DNA from: an uncultured Bacilli bacterium
GTDB lineage: Bacteria; Bacillota_I; Bacilli_A; RF39; UBA660
DNA: 50,218 nt
Direction: 5' to 3'
Assembly (NCBI GenBank): GCA_944371325.1
Contig: CALVXO010000012.1
Coordinates: forward strand, 1-50,218
Both the position numbers and the translations under genes were made by a program. Under the pieces are notes generated by a model, which did no database searches, was not told the origin of the DNA, and worked only from the letters and a program-made list of their open reading frames with translations. Each line of letters begins with the position of its first letter. The stretch's first letter is position 1. Below, one piece after another: positions 34,441 to 43,473 of the stretch.

Positions 34441-36286
34441 GATACTCCTTTTTTAAATATATATTTAATATTGATATATCGGCGGGATTTACACCACTTA
34501 TTCTAATTGCTTGGCCAATAGAAGTAGGGCGAATTTCATTTAATTTTTGACGTGCTTCACTAGCTAAATTAGTTATTTTATTATAATCAATATCATCTGG
34601 AATTTTTTTATTTTCTAAATTAATTAATTTTTGAGCTTCTTTTTCAGCTTTTTTAATATAACCTTCATATTTAATGTTTAATTCAACTTGTTCAATAATT
34701 TCATCATCATAATCAAAAGTATAATTCATTTTAGATAAAGTTATTTCTGGTCTTCTTAATAAATCATATAAGCTAATACCATCTTTTAAAGGTGTACTAC
34801 CTAATTTAATCAATAAATCATTATATGTAGGTGTAATTTTAACACTTTTTAATTTATCTTTTAATTCTTCAATTTTTCTTATTTTATCTAACAACTTATT
34901 ATGTCTTTCTTCATCAATTAAACCAACTTGGTATCCATATTCTCTTAATCTTAAATCGGCATTATCATGTCTTAATAATAACCTATATTCTGCACGAGAA
35001 GTTAATAATCGATATGGATCTCTTACACCTTTAGTAACTAAATCGTCAATTAAAACTCCAATATATGCTTCATTTCTTTTTAATATTAAAGGTTCTTTAT
35101 TTTCTAATTTTAAACTAGCATTTATACCTGCCATTAATCCTTGGCAAGCTGCTTCTTCGTAACCACTAGTACCATTTATTTGACCAGCTGTATATAAATT
35201 TTCAATTAGCTTTGTTTCTAATGTTCTTTTAATTTGAGTAGGGTAGATAGCATCATATTCAATAGCATAGGCATATTTATTAATTACTGCATGTTCCAAT
35301 CCTGGTAAACTATGAACCATTTGTTCTTGAACATCTTTAGGCATACTTGTTGAGAATCCTTGTAAATATATATCATCATAATATAAACTTTCTGGTTCTA
35401 AAAATAGTTGATGTCTTTCTTTATCTTTAAATCTTACTATTTTATCTTCAATAGAAGGACAATATCTTGGACCAATACCTGTTATATCATCTAATCCACC
35501 ATACATACTTGATTTATTTAAATTATCTAAAATTATTTTATGGGTTAGAGGAGTTGTATAAATTAAATGGCATGGAATTTGATCTTCTATTTTATACTGT
35601 GGATTATTATCGAAACTAAATGTATGATATACTGAATCACCATTTTCAATTTGAGTTTTAGAAAAATCAATACTATCTTTAGCTATTCTTTGTGGTGTTC
35701 CTGTTTTAAGTCTTATTATTTTAAAGCCATATTTTTTTAAATTATCACTTAAAAAGTTACTTGGCTTTTCGCCATGTGGTCCTTGTCTTGTTCTAGTATC
35801 ACCAATTAATATATCAGATTTTAAATAAGTACCAGTTGTTAAAATAACTGCTTTAGAAAATATTTTTTCACCTGTTTCAGTTGCAACACCTGTTACTTTA
35901 CCATCTTCAATTATTAAATCTTCAATTATTGCTTCTTTTAAAGTTAAGTTAGGTGTTCCATTTAATAATTTTAACATCTTCTGTGGATAAGTTATTTTAT
36001 CAGCTTGGGCACGTAGTGCTCTTACTGCAGGTCCTTTAGCATAATTTAACATCTTTATTTGTAATAAACTTTGATCTGCTATTTTACCCATAGCTCCACC
36101 TAAAGCATCTATTTCTCTTACAACAATGCCTTTAGCTGATCCACCTATTGAAGGATTACATGGCATTGTTGCTATATTATTAATTCTTCCTGTCACTAAT
36201 AATGTTTTGTGATTTTTTCTAGCACAAGCTAAAGCTGCTTCACACCCAGCATGGCCACCACCAACTACTATTACTTCATATTCCAT
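34427..36286 (-). CDS. mnmG: tRNA uridine-34 carboxymethylaminomethyl-modification enzyme MnmG
   Basis: About 619 residues. FAD motif VVGGGHAGCEAALACARK, the PCNPSIGGSAKG and GPRYCPSIEDK signatures, and the C-terminal MnmE-binding helical domain. With MnmE it builds the cmnm5 group on wobble U34. The ATG at 36286 has AGGTG upstream. It follows mnmE by 8 bp, so the partners are made from one transcript. Confidence 0.97.
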   Translation of the reverse strand: MEYEVIVVGGGHAGCEAALACARKNHKTLLVTGRINNIATMPCNPSIGGSAKGIVVREIDALGGAMGKIADQSLLQIKMLNYAKGPAVRALRAQADKITYPQKMLKLLNGTPNLTLKEAIIEDLIIEDGKVTGVATETGEKIFSKAVILTTGTYLKSDILIGDTRTRQGPHGEKPSNFLSDNLKKYGFKIIRLKTGTPQRIAKDSIDFSKTQIENGDSVYHTFSFDNNPQYKIEDQIPCHLIYTTPLTHKIILDNLNKSSMYGGLDDITGIGPRYCPSIEDKIVRFKDKERHQLFLEPESLYYDDIYLQGFSTSMPKDVQEQMVHSLPGLEHAVINKYAYAIEYDAIYPTQIKRTLETKLIENLYTAGQINGTSGYEEAACQGLMAGINASLKLENKEPLILKRNEAYIGVLIDDLVTKGVRDPYRLLTSRAEYRLLLRHDNADLRLREYGYQVGLIDEERHNKLLDKIRKIEELKDKLKSVKITPTYNDLLIKLGSTPLKDGISLYDLLRRPEITLSKMNYTFDYDDEIIEQVELNIKYEGYIKKAEKEAQKLINLENKKIPDDIDYNKITNLASEARQKLNEIRPTSIGQAIRISGVNPADISILNIYLKKEYHESR

Positions 36287-36294
36287 TTTAACAC

Positions 36295-37650
36295 CTACTT
36301 TCCTAAACAAAATTGACTAAATAATTGATCAATTAATTCTTCTTCATATGTAACACCAATAATACTGCCTAATAAATTCCAAACATTTTTTAAATCTATT
36401 TCTAACATATCTATAGGCAAATTGTTACCTATACCCATTTTAATATCAGTAATTGCATTTAATGATTGTTTTAATAAAGAGATAGATCTAGCATTAGTTA
36501 GATAAGTTAAATCAGAAGTTTCTATCTTGTCTAAATTAAATATTTCTTTAATTTTATTTTTCAAATCATCAATACCTTTATTATTTAAAGCACTTATATA
36601 TATTATTTTATCTTTATCTAATTTAGATATATCTATTTTAGAATCTAAATCAGTTTTATTAATTACAATTAAGTAATTTTTATTTTTAATCTTATTTAAT
36701 AATTCCATATCTTCATTAGTTAATTCTTCATTATTATTAAGTAATAATAATACTAAATCAGAATTATTCATCAAATCAATACTTTTATTAACACCAATAC
36801 TTTCGACTACATCTTTAGTTTCTCTAATACCTGCTGTATCAATTAAATTAACTATTATTCCATCGATACTTATTGTACCTTCAACGCAATCTCTAGTAGT
36901 ACCTGCAATATCAGTTACAATTGCTTTATTATCCTCTAATAAACAGTTTAATAAGCTACTTTTACCAACATTTGGTCGTCCTATTAAAGCTACATTTATT
37001 CCTTCTTTAACAATTTTACCATTTTCACTTTTATTAAGAATTGTTTTTATACTATTTTCTATATTAGATATTCTTTCACCTAACATTTTAGTAGTCATTT
37101 CTTCAATATCTTCATATTCTGGATAATCTATATTTACTTCAATATTAGCAAGAATTTCAATAATACTTTGTCTTAAATCTTTAATTAATTGTGATGTACT
37201 ACCATTTACTTGGTTGATTGCTAAATTACGTGATATTTCAGTTTTAGAATTAATTAAATCCATAATTCCTTCGGCTTCAATTAAATCAATTCTTCCATTT
37301 AAAAATGCTCTTTTTGTAAATTCTCCTGGTTCTGCTAATCTACATCCATCAGTTAATAATAATTCTAATACTTTATTAGTTGTTGCAATACCACCATGAC
37401 AATTAATCTCAACTATGTCTTCTTTTGTAAATGTTTTTGGAGCCTTCATAACCGAAATTAAAACTTCATCGATTATTTTATCATTTTCCACAATATAATC
37501 ATAATTAATAGTATGGGAATTTACTTTATTTAATTTTTTAAACTTAGTAATATTATTAACTATATTAATTGCCTCATTGCCACTTACTCTTATTATTGAT
37601 ATTGCACCAACACCTAAAGCTGTGGAAATAGCTGCTATTGTATCTTCCAT
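36295..37650 (-). CDS. mnmE: tRNA modification GTPase MnmE
   Basis: A 451-residue protein: N-terminal formyl-THF-binding domain (MEDTIAAISTALGVGAISIIR in parts: TIAAISTALG, GAISIIRVSG), G domain with GRPNVGKSSLLN, DIAGTTRD, NKTD, and the C-terminal CLGK whose Cys is conserved in the family. It is MnmG's partner. Immediately upstream is a HD-domain gene 4 bp away. Confidence 0.97.
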   Translation of the reverse strand: MEDTIAAISTALGVGAISIIRVSGNEAINIVNNITKFKKLNKVNSHTINYDYIVENDKIIDEVLISVMKAPKTFTKEDIVEINCHGGIATTNKVLELLLTDGCRLAEPGEFTKRAFLNGRIDLIEAEGIMDLINSKTEISRNLAINQVNGSTSQLIKDLRQSIIEILANIEVNIDYPEYEDIEEMTTKMLGERISNIENSIKTILNKSENGKIVKEGINVALIGRPNVGKSSLLNCLLEDNKAIVTDIAGTTRDCVEGTISIDGIIVNLIDTAGIRETKDVVESIGVNKSIDLMNNSDLVLLLLNNNEELTNEDMELLNKIKNKNYLIVINKTDLDSKIDISKLDKDKIIYISALNNKGIDDLKNKIKEIFNLDKIETSDLTYLTNARSISLLKQSLNAITDIKMGIGNNLPIDMLEIDLKNVWNLLGSIIGVTYEEELIDQLFSQFCLGK

Positions 37651-37654
37651 ATAA

Positions 37655-38170
37655 TCACTTCTTTCTTAAACCTACATATTTATATAATTCTTTTGGTTCC
37701 TTAAATATTTCTAAAGAACAGTATTTATCAACAAAACAAATTAACCAACTTTCATAATAAAGTGGGGGAATAAAATTTAAAGGAAACATATGTCTTTTAA
37801 TTATATTTTCTACTTTTTTATCTATTAATTCAGGAAATAAATTTTTTGAATTTTCTAAAGCTTCTTTAGCATGCACAAAACCATGTTGTTTTCTTAATGG
37901 TAAGTTTGTTTTATTTAATTGCCAATCTTTATAATAAAAATCATGTAATAATCCTCCGATAGCAGCGGCTTTGTAATCAAGGCCTAATTTTTTTGCTAAA
38001 TGGTAAGATTTTACTGAAACCATCAAACTATGACCATAAACTGACCTATGCTCATGATGATTAAATGTTTTTCTTTTGATAAATTCTTCATTACTTATAA
38101 TTGGGTTTATGATACTTAAATATTCATCATCCAATTCATCTAATATTTTACTAGGTAACTGTTCAGACAT
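37655..38170 (-). CDS. HD-domain phosphohydrolase-like protein
   Basis: A 171-residue protein with an HD metal site: H46 region (HHEHRSVYGHSLMVSV), GGLLHDFYY, and RKQHGFVHA with a later IIKRHMFP. Proteins with this pattern are found in Bacillota origin-proximal operons and are annotated only as HD family. It lies between jag and mnmE. The ligand or substrate is not known. Confidence 0.8.
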   Translation of the reverse strand: MSEQLPSKILDELDDEYLSIINPIISNEEFIKRKTFNHHEHRSVYGHSLMVSVKSYHLAKKLGLDYKAAAIGGLLHDFYYKDWQLNKTNLPLRKQHGFVHAKEALENSKNLFPELIDKKVENIIKRHMFPLNFIPPLYYESWLICFVDKYCSLEIFKEPKELYKYVGLRKK

Positions 38171-38221
38171 AATTTTTCCCCTTTCATCTAAAATATTATA
38201 AAATAAGATTAGATAATAATC

Positions 38222-38245
38222 AAGAAAAAAAGACTATTAGTCTTT
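38222..38245 (-). terminator. Intrinsic terminator of the rnpA-yidC-jag segment
   Basis: AAAGAC/GTCTTT hairpin with the jag stop codon (38237-38239) in its 5-nt loop, followed by seven U. Confidence 0.65.
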
Positions 38246-38836
38246 AATTTTTATAACTGTGTATCTATTAGGTGTTTCACCATAACTAATAGATTGTAAT
38301 CCATCAAATTCAGTTACTATTGAGTGAACTAGTCTTCTTTCATAAGAATTCATTGGATCTAATTTTACTTCTACTTTTGTTTTTAAAACTTCTTTACATA
38401 TTTTTTTAACTTCATATTCTAAGTTTTTTAATTTTTTAGCTTTATAATTACTTACATCAACTATAATTCTTAAATTAAATTGATTTAATTCTTTAAAAGA
38501 TTGTCTTAAAATTAGTTGAATTGCATTTAATGTTTTACCATCTTTACCTATTAGAATATTATTGTTATCACTTACTAATAAAATATTAATATTATTTTCT
38601 TCAATTCTTATTTCTGAATTAATTTCTAAATTCATATTTTTACTTAATTCTTTGATAAATGATTTTATTGAAGATATAATTTCTTCTTTTGTTATTGCTT
38701 CTAATTCATATTTCTTACCTTTAAATAAACCACTTTCTAATTCTTTTGTTACCATGTAGGCATCTTCTAATTCATTTAAACATTGTTCTTTTAATAAATC
38801 AACATTTTTTCCTTCATATTTATGCAATGTGATCAT
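38237..38836 (-). CDS. jag: RNA-binding protein KhpB/Jag
   Basis: A 199-residue protein: short Jag N-terminal domain (KYEGKNVDLLKEQCLNEL), a type II KH domain with VSDNNNILIGKDGKTLNAIQ, and an R3H domain with DPMNSYERRLVHSIV. It binds RNA with KhpA and influences cell elongation and division. It is located after yidC as usual, overlapping it by 17 bp. Confidence 0.94.
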   Translation of the reverse strand: MITLHKYEGKNVDLLKEQCLNELEDAYMVTKELESGLFKGKKYELEAITKEEIISSIKSFIKELSKNMNLEINSEIRIEENNINILLVSDNNNILIGKDGKTLNAIQLILRQSFKELNQFNLRIIVDVSNYKAKKLKNLEYEVKKICKEVLKTKVEVKLDPMNSYERRLVHSIVTEFDGLQSISYGETPNRYTVIKIKD

Positions 38837-39827
38837 TTTTCTTTCTCCTTTTAACTAATAAATTTTGAACTATTGTAAAACTACTATTAACAATCCAATA
38901 TAAAGCTATACCAGTAGATATTGTAAATGAAGCTATTGAAATCATTACTATACTTATATTCATCATCATCTTCATTTGATTAGCTTGTTCACCAGATGGA
39001 TTCATTGATGAATTTAATTTAAATGAGAAATAAGTAGCCGCGATAACTAATGCACTAAAAATTAAATAATAAAATTGTCCATTTGATAATGCATTAAGAG
39101 GTGTTAAACCTAAATTAATACCATAGAAGTTTTCTTCTAAAACAACTGGTAATCTATATAATGCTTCATAGAAAGCAAAGAATAATGGAATTTGAATTAA
39201 AGCAAATAAACATCCAGACATTGGATTAATATTATAATCTTTATATATTTTCATCATTTCTTGTGCTTTTAACATTTGAGATTGTTGATCATTTCTATTT
39301 TTATATTTTAATTCTAATTTATCTAGTTTTGATTTAGCTGCATTTAAGTTTTCTGATTGCATTGCTGTTTTTTGCGTTAAAGGGAATAATACTAATCTAA
39401 TTAATATTGTAACTAATATAATAGCCCAACCATAATTTTTAGTAAATGTTCCTATTTGAATAATTAACCAAGCTAATGTTTTAACAAATAAAGTTGTCCA
39501 TAATCCTTCATTTTCAGCAAAAACTTGAAATTCAGTACAATATGCAACATCTGATATATCAAAAGTTTTATTTAATTCTTCTATTTTTTTATCGTAATCT
39601 TCTTGAGTAATACTAGAATTATTTAATTGTTCATCTAATTTTACTTTATTTTGTTCTTTTAGTTTATTAAATTCTTCTTCTGTTGCTTCAGTCTTACACA
39701 AAATATTTTCAACAACTCTTTGACCTGTTGATTCAATAACAACTGGTTGTTTATCATAAGTTTTATACTTAGTACATCCTGTTAGTAATAAAATTGCAGT
39801 TAAAATTAATATAATTTTTTTATTCAT
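38820..39827 (-). CDS. yidC: Membrane protein insertase YidC/OxaA
   Basis: A 335-residue lipoprotein: signal peptide with lipobox LLTGC (Cys18), an N-terminal extracellular part, then the Oxa1 core with five membrane segments (YGWAIILVTILIRLVLFPLT; a conserved Arg sits in this first core helix). It inserts membrane proteins with or without Sec. It overlaps rnpA by 8 bp. Confidence 0.96.
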   Translation of the reverse strand: MNKKIILILTAILLLTGCTKYKTYDKQPVVIESTGQRVVENILCKTEATEEEFNKLKEQNKVKLDEQLNNSSITQEDYDKKIEELNKTFDISDVAYCTEFQVFAENEGLWTTLFVKTLAWLIIQIGTFTKNYGWAIILVTILIRLVLFPLTQKTAMQSENLNAAKSKLDKLELKYKNRNDQQSQMLKAQEMMKIYKDYNINPMSGCLFALIQIPLFFAFYEALYRLPVVLEENFYGINLGLTPLNALSNGQFYYLIFSALVIAATYFSFKLNSSMNPSGEQANQMKMMMNISIVMISIASFTISTGIALYWIVNSSFTIVQNLLVKRRKKNDHIA

Positions 39828-40164
39828 CTCTATCTCCTTTAATTAAATTATTTCTTGATAATACTTCTAATAAATTTTGTTCCATTTCATTATAAGATTT
39901 ATTTAAAATATTACTACCTACTATTATAATACAATTAAAGCCATTTTGGTAGTCTTTTTTAGCAACAATATGCCTTAATTGTCTTTTTATCTTATTTCTC
40001 ATAAAAGCTTTACCTATCTTTTTACCAACAGAAAAACCAAAACGATAATTATTCTCTTTATTTCTTTCTATATATAATATATAATCCTTATATTTATATG
40101 GTTTATTTTTTTTAATTATTCTTTGGAAATCTAAATTTTTTTTAACAATATGTTCTTTATTCAT
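39820..40164 (-). CDS. rnpA: Ribonuclease P protein component
   Basis: A 114-residue basic protein with the RNR motif in KIGKAFMRNKIKRQLRH and the central cleft strand YILYIERNKENNYRFGFSV. It helps the RNase P RNA bind the 5' leader of pre-tRNA. It follows rpmH with a hairpin between them (40182-40210). Confidence 0.96.
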   Translation of the reverse strand: MNKEHIVKKNLDFQRIIKKNKPYKYKDYILYIERNKENNYRFGFSVGKKIGKAFMRNKIKRQLRHIVAKKDYQNGFNCIIIVGSNILNKSYNEMEQNLLEVLSRNNLIKGDRDE

Positions 40165-40181
40165 AAAATCACTCCTACATT

Positions 40182-40210
40182 AAGAAAACACCACTGTTTA
40201 TCAGTGGTGT
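40182..40210 (-). terminator. Terminator/attenuator between rpmH and rnpA
   Basis: ACACCACTG/CAGTGGTGT perfect 9-bp stem with a 5-nt loop followed by UUUUCUU. It starts one base after the rpmH stop and likely sets rpmH expression above rnpA. Confidence 0.75.
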
Positions 40211-40211
40211 A

Positions 40212-40334
40212 CTAATGAGCTAAAACTTTACGTCCTTTTTTACGACGATTACTTACTACCTTAGTTTTAACACGTGCTAAGAAACCCATTTTTTTACTTC
40301 TTTTTCTATTATTTGGTTGATAAGTTCTTTTCAT
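40212..40334 (-). CDS. rpmH: Ribosomal protein bL34
   Basis: A 40-residue protein [20 protein letters not shown]...KKGRKVLAH. It is about four residues shorter than the usual 44, with the gap in the middle loop. The start at 40334 has GGAGGTGG upstream; longer in-frame extension is promoter sequence. It begins the long minus-strand run away from oriC and has a consensus promoter. Confidence 0.96.
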   Translation of the reverse strand: MKRTYQPNNRKRSKKMGFLARVKTKVVSNRRKKGRKVLAH

Positions 40335-40377
40335 TATAATCCACCTCCAAAATTTCGTTTTTTTGATTGCTTTATTA

Positions 40378-40406
40378 ATTATATAGATAAAAGTCGATTT
40401 TGTCAA
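40378..40406 (-). promoter_or_regulatory. Consensus sigma-A promoter of rpmH
   Basis: Perfect TTGACA, 17 bp, TATAAT, about 45 bp upstream of the rpmH start. Confidence 0.85.
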
Positions 40407-40526
40407 ATATTTTTGTAATTTTTTCAATAAATATATTTTATAACATAATATTTTTTTCTAATTTTATTAAATTTTTAAAAATATTGTTATACTTTTCATT
40501 AACAAAATGTTGATAAAAAAAATTAT

Positions 40527-40676
40527 TTTTCCACATTTTATAAAGTTATCCACATTTTTATTAACAGTTGTGGAATTAATTATTAACATATTATTTTACA
40601 TGTGAATAGATTTATCCACAATTATGTGGAAAAGTAATATTTCCCAATTTTTTCAATTTGTTTGTTGTGTGGAAAA
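40527..40676. promoter_or_regulatory. oriC: oriC part 1: DnaA-box cluster upstream of dnaA
   Basis: Perfect TTATCCACA at 40546-40554 and 40612-40620, plus TTTTCCACA at 40527-40535 and, reversed, at 40625-40633 and 40668-40676. The surrounding stretch 40407-40754 is very AT-rich and has no gene. It also holds the dnaA promoter, which I cannot place with confidence. Confidence 0.85.
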
Positions 40677-40754
40677 TATGTTTTTTTTTATTTTTTTATA
40701 GCGTTTTTATTTAAAATAGTGTAGAATATATGTGTATAAAGTGGGTGATAGTTT

Positions 40755-42113
40755 ATGGATATCAATAGTATTTGGAAATCTTTTTTAGAAAAGATGGAAC
40801 AAAAATTAACACCAGTATTATATGATATGTGGTTTTCTGAAACTAAATTAGTAGAATTAAACGAGGAATATGCTAAAATATTAGTTCCAATGGCTGTTCA
40901 TAAGAAACATTTAAAAGAAAACTATATTGATTTAATTGAAAGTATTTTTACTGAAGTTACTGGTTCTATATTTAAATTTGAATTTGTTACGGAAGATGAA
41001 ATAAATAATGAAAGTATTCTAGACATTGATGAAATTGGTGTTCCAGAATCAGCTATATTTCAATCTAACTTAGATCCTAAATATACTTTTGAATCTTTTG
41101 TTTCAGGAAGTAGTAATAAATTTGCTAAAGCATCTGCCTTAGCAGTAGCAGAACAACCAGGTAGTATGTATAATCCGTTATTTATATATGGAAAAAGTGG
41201 ATTAGGAAAAACTCACCTAATGCATGCTATAGGTAATTATATAAAGGATAATAGTAGAAAAAAAGTTTTATATGTTACGGCTGAAACATTCGTAAATGAT
41301 TTTTTAAAAATATATAGAAAAGACAGTAATAATTTTGAAAATATTGACAGTTTTAAAGAAAAATATCGTAATGTTGATGTATTAATGATTGATGATATTC
41401 AATATTTGGAAATAGCTCATAAAACACAACAAGAATTTTTCAACACTTTTAATGATTTATATACAAATAATAAACAAATCATTATTGCATCAGATAGATC
41501 TCCAGATGATTTAAAAAAACTAGAAGAAAGATTAAGAACAAGATTTGTTTGGGGATTAATAGTTAATATTCTTCCACCAGATTATCAATTAAGAATAGAT
41601 ATTATTGATAGAAAAATAGATGGTAATAACTTAAATACTTTTTTTCCACAGGATGTTAAAGAATATATTGCAAATAATTGTACTACAGATATTAGAAAAC
41701 TTGAAGGAGCAATAACTAGAACAATTGCTTATGCTACTATTATGAATGGTTCAGATATTACATTAGAATTAGCAATGGACGCATTAAAAGATTATTTTGG
41801 AGGAAGTGTTATATCTAAAAATAAAATTGAACAAGTTCAACAAATTATAGCTAATAATTATAATATAAGTATTGAAGATATAAGAGGAAAAAGAAAATCA
41901 AACGATATTACAATTCCAAGACAAATTGCTATGTATATATGTAGAGTATATTTAAAAGAATCTTTACCTAAAATTGGAGCTGAATTTGGTGGAAAAGATC
42001 ATACTACAGTTATGCACGCTGTTAATAAAATAAAAAAAGAAATAGAATCTAATGATGAATTAAATATTGAAATTAACAAAGTTATTTCCCAACTACCGTG
42101 GATAAATCAATAA
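40755..42113 (+). CDS. dnaA: Chromosomal replication initiator DnaA
   Basis: A 452-residue protein with domain I (IWKSFLEKMEQKLTPVLYDMW in parts: WKSFLEKM, YDMWF), AAA+ domain with GKSGLGKTHLMHAIGNY and VLMIDDIQYL, and C-terminal DNA-binding domain with GGKDHTTVMHAV. It opens oriC. DnaA boxes flank the gene on both sides, so autoregulation is likely. RBS GGGTGAT precedes the ATG. Confidence 0.98.
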   Translation: MDINSIWKSFLEKMEQKLTPVLYDMWFSETKLVELNEEYAKILVPMAVHKKHLKENYIDLIESIFTEVTGSIFKFEFVTEDEINNESILDIDEIGVPESAIFQSNLDPKYTFESFVSGSSNKFAKASALAVAEQPGSMYNPLFIYGKSGLGKTHLMHAIGNYIKDNSRKKVLYVTAETFVNDFLKIYRKDSNNFENIDSFKEKYRNVDVLMIDDIQYLEIAHKTQQEFFNTFNDLYTNNKQIIIASDRSPDDLKKLEERLRTRFVWGLIVNILPPDYQLRIDIIDRKIDGNNLNTFFPQDVKEYIANNCTTDIRKLEGAITRTIAYATIMNGSDITLELAMDALKDYFGGSVISKNKIEQVQQIIANNYNISIEDIRGKRKSNDITIPRQIAMYICRVYLKESLPKIGAEFGGKDHTTVMHAVNKIKKEIESNDELNIEINKVISQLPWINQ

Positions 42114-42124
42114 TATCAACATAG

Positions 42125-42230
42125 TTTTCCACCTTATAAAATAATAGATTTTATAAAGGTTTTATAAAGTTATCCACATTATCCACATCAATAATAATAA
42201 TAATATATATAATATAAATAAAAAAAGGAG
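42125..42230. promoter_or_regulatory. oriC: oriC part 2: DnaA boxes and unwinding element between dnaA and dnaN
   Basis: Two perfect boxes abut head to tail (TTATCCACA at 42170-42178 and 42179-42187), preceded by a weaker TTTTCCACC. They are followed at once by TCAATAATAATAATAATA and TA-rich DNA to 42230. The TAA/AAT triplet run is where a DnaA-trio would lie in a Bacillus-type bipartite origin. Confidence 0.8.
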
Positions 42231-42240
42231 CTGAAAGTTT

Positions 42241-43362
42241 ATGAATTTTAAAATAAAAAAAGAACATTTAATAAAACATTTAAATTATGTTATTAAAGGT
42301 ATATCTAATAAAAATATTAGACCAATACTTAATTGTATTAAATTTGAATTGACAAATGAAGGATTATATTTATCAAGTACTGATAATGATATAGCAATTA
42401 AAACTTTTATTACTAAAAATGAAATAGAAGAAGATTATAGCTGTGGAAAGTTTGTAGTATTTGGGAAATATATATATGATATTATAAGAAAACTTCCTAA
42501 TGAAATAATAAATATTGAAGAAGTAATGGATTCTAAAATATTTATTTCCACAGCAAATAGTTCATTTTCATTAAATTGTAATAATGTTAATGAATTTCCT
42601 GATTTAGAATTAGAAGATAGTAAGAATCCTATTATATTAAGTAATAAAGTATTAAAAAATATATTTAATCAAACAACTTTTGCGGCATCTACTCAAGAAT
42701 CTCGTCCTGCAATTACCGGTATGAATTTTAAAATATCAAAAAATATCTTGGAATGTACTGCCACAGATTCATATAGATTAGCTAAAAAAACAATTAATTT
42801 AGAAAATACTGTGGATGAAGATGTTAATATTATAATTCCAACTAAAAACTTAATTGAATTATCAAGAATGTTTAGTGATGAAGAAGAAAATGTAGAAATC
42901 CACATATTTAATAATAAAATAATATTTAAATTTGGAACAATAGTTATGTTATCAAGATTAATAAATGGTACTTATCCAGATGTTTCAAGATTAATTCCAA
43001 CCGATTTTTTATTAAAAATAACTGTGGATATGCATGACTTTTACGCATTATTAGATCGTGTTTCATTATTTTCCACAGAAGAAGAAAAAAATACTGTTAA
43101 ATTAGAATGTACAGACAATACTGTAGTTGTAACATCTAATATTCCAGAAATAGGTAATGTTGTGGAAAAAATAGAAGTTGAAAAAAATAATGAAGAAAAT
43201 ATAAAAATTGCTTTTTCATCTAAATACATGATGGATGCAATTAAGGTATTAGATTGTGATAAAATTGAATTAGCTTTTAATGGGGAAATAAAACCAATTA
43301 TTATTAAAAATCCTGAAGATGAAAATCTAATTCAATTAATTGTACCTATAAAAACATATTAA
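42241..43362 (+). CDS. dnaN: DNA polymerase III beta sliding clamp
   Basis: A 373-residue protein with three clamp domains and typical segments such as RPILNCIKFELTNEGLYLSSTDND (in parts) and the C-terminal LIVPIKTY. It encircles DNA as a dimer and binds clamp-binding motifs of polymerases. The AAGGAG site follows the origin unwinding region. The coding sequence itself holds six TGTGGA sequences, the core of the DnaA box. Confidence 0.97.
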   Translation: MNFKIKKEHLIKHLNYVIKGISNKNIRPILNCIKFELTNEGLYLSSTDNDIAIKTFITKNEIEEDYSCGKFVVFGKYIYDIIRKLPNEIINIEEVMDSKIFISTANSSFSLNCNNVNEFPDLELEDSKNPIILSNKVLKNIFNQTTFAASTQESRPAITGMNFKISKNILECTATDSYRLAKKTINLENTVDEDVNIIIPTKNLIELSRMFSDEEENVEIHIFNNKIIFKFGTIVMLSRLINGTYPDVSRLIPTDFLLKITVDMHDFYALLDRVSLFSTEEEKNTVKLECTDNTVVVTSNIPEIGNVVEKIEVEKNNEENIKIAFSSKYMMDAIKVLDCDKIELAFNGEIKPIIIKNPEDENLIQLIVPIKTY

Positions 43363-43387
43363 AATACAAGAAAATTGTATTTTTTTT
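43361..43387 (+). terminator. Intrinsic terminator of dnaN
   Basis: AAAATACAA/TTGTATTTT stem with a 5-nt loop and T-run, overlapping the dnaN stop codon. Confidence 0.7.
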
Positions 43388-43392
43388 GTATT

Positions 43393-43437
43393 TTCGACAA
43401 AATTCGACAAAATTCGACATATCACTTGTGGTATAAG
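43393..43437 (+). promoter_or_regulatory. Tandem 10-bp repeats and extended -10 promoter of the comK-like gene
   Basis: TTCGACAAAA is repeated at 43393 and 43403, with a third TTCGACA at 43413. TGGTATAAG (extended -10) is at 43429-43437. The repeats lie one helical turn apart, about where a -35 box or activator would bind. Confidence 0.5.
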
Positions 43438-43473
43438 AGATAAGCCAATTAATTTGGTTAGAGGGGGTGTATT

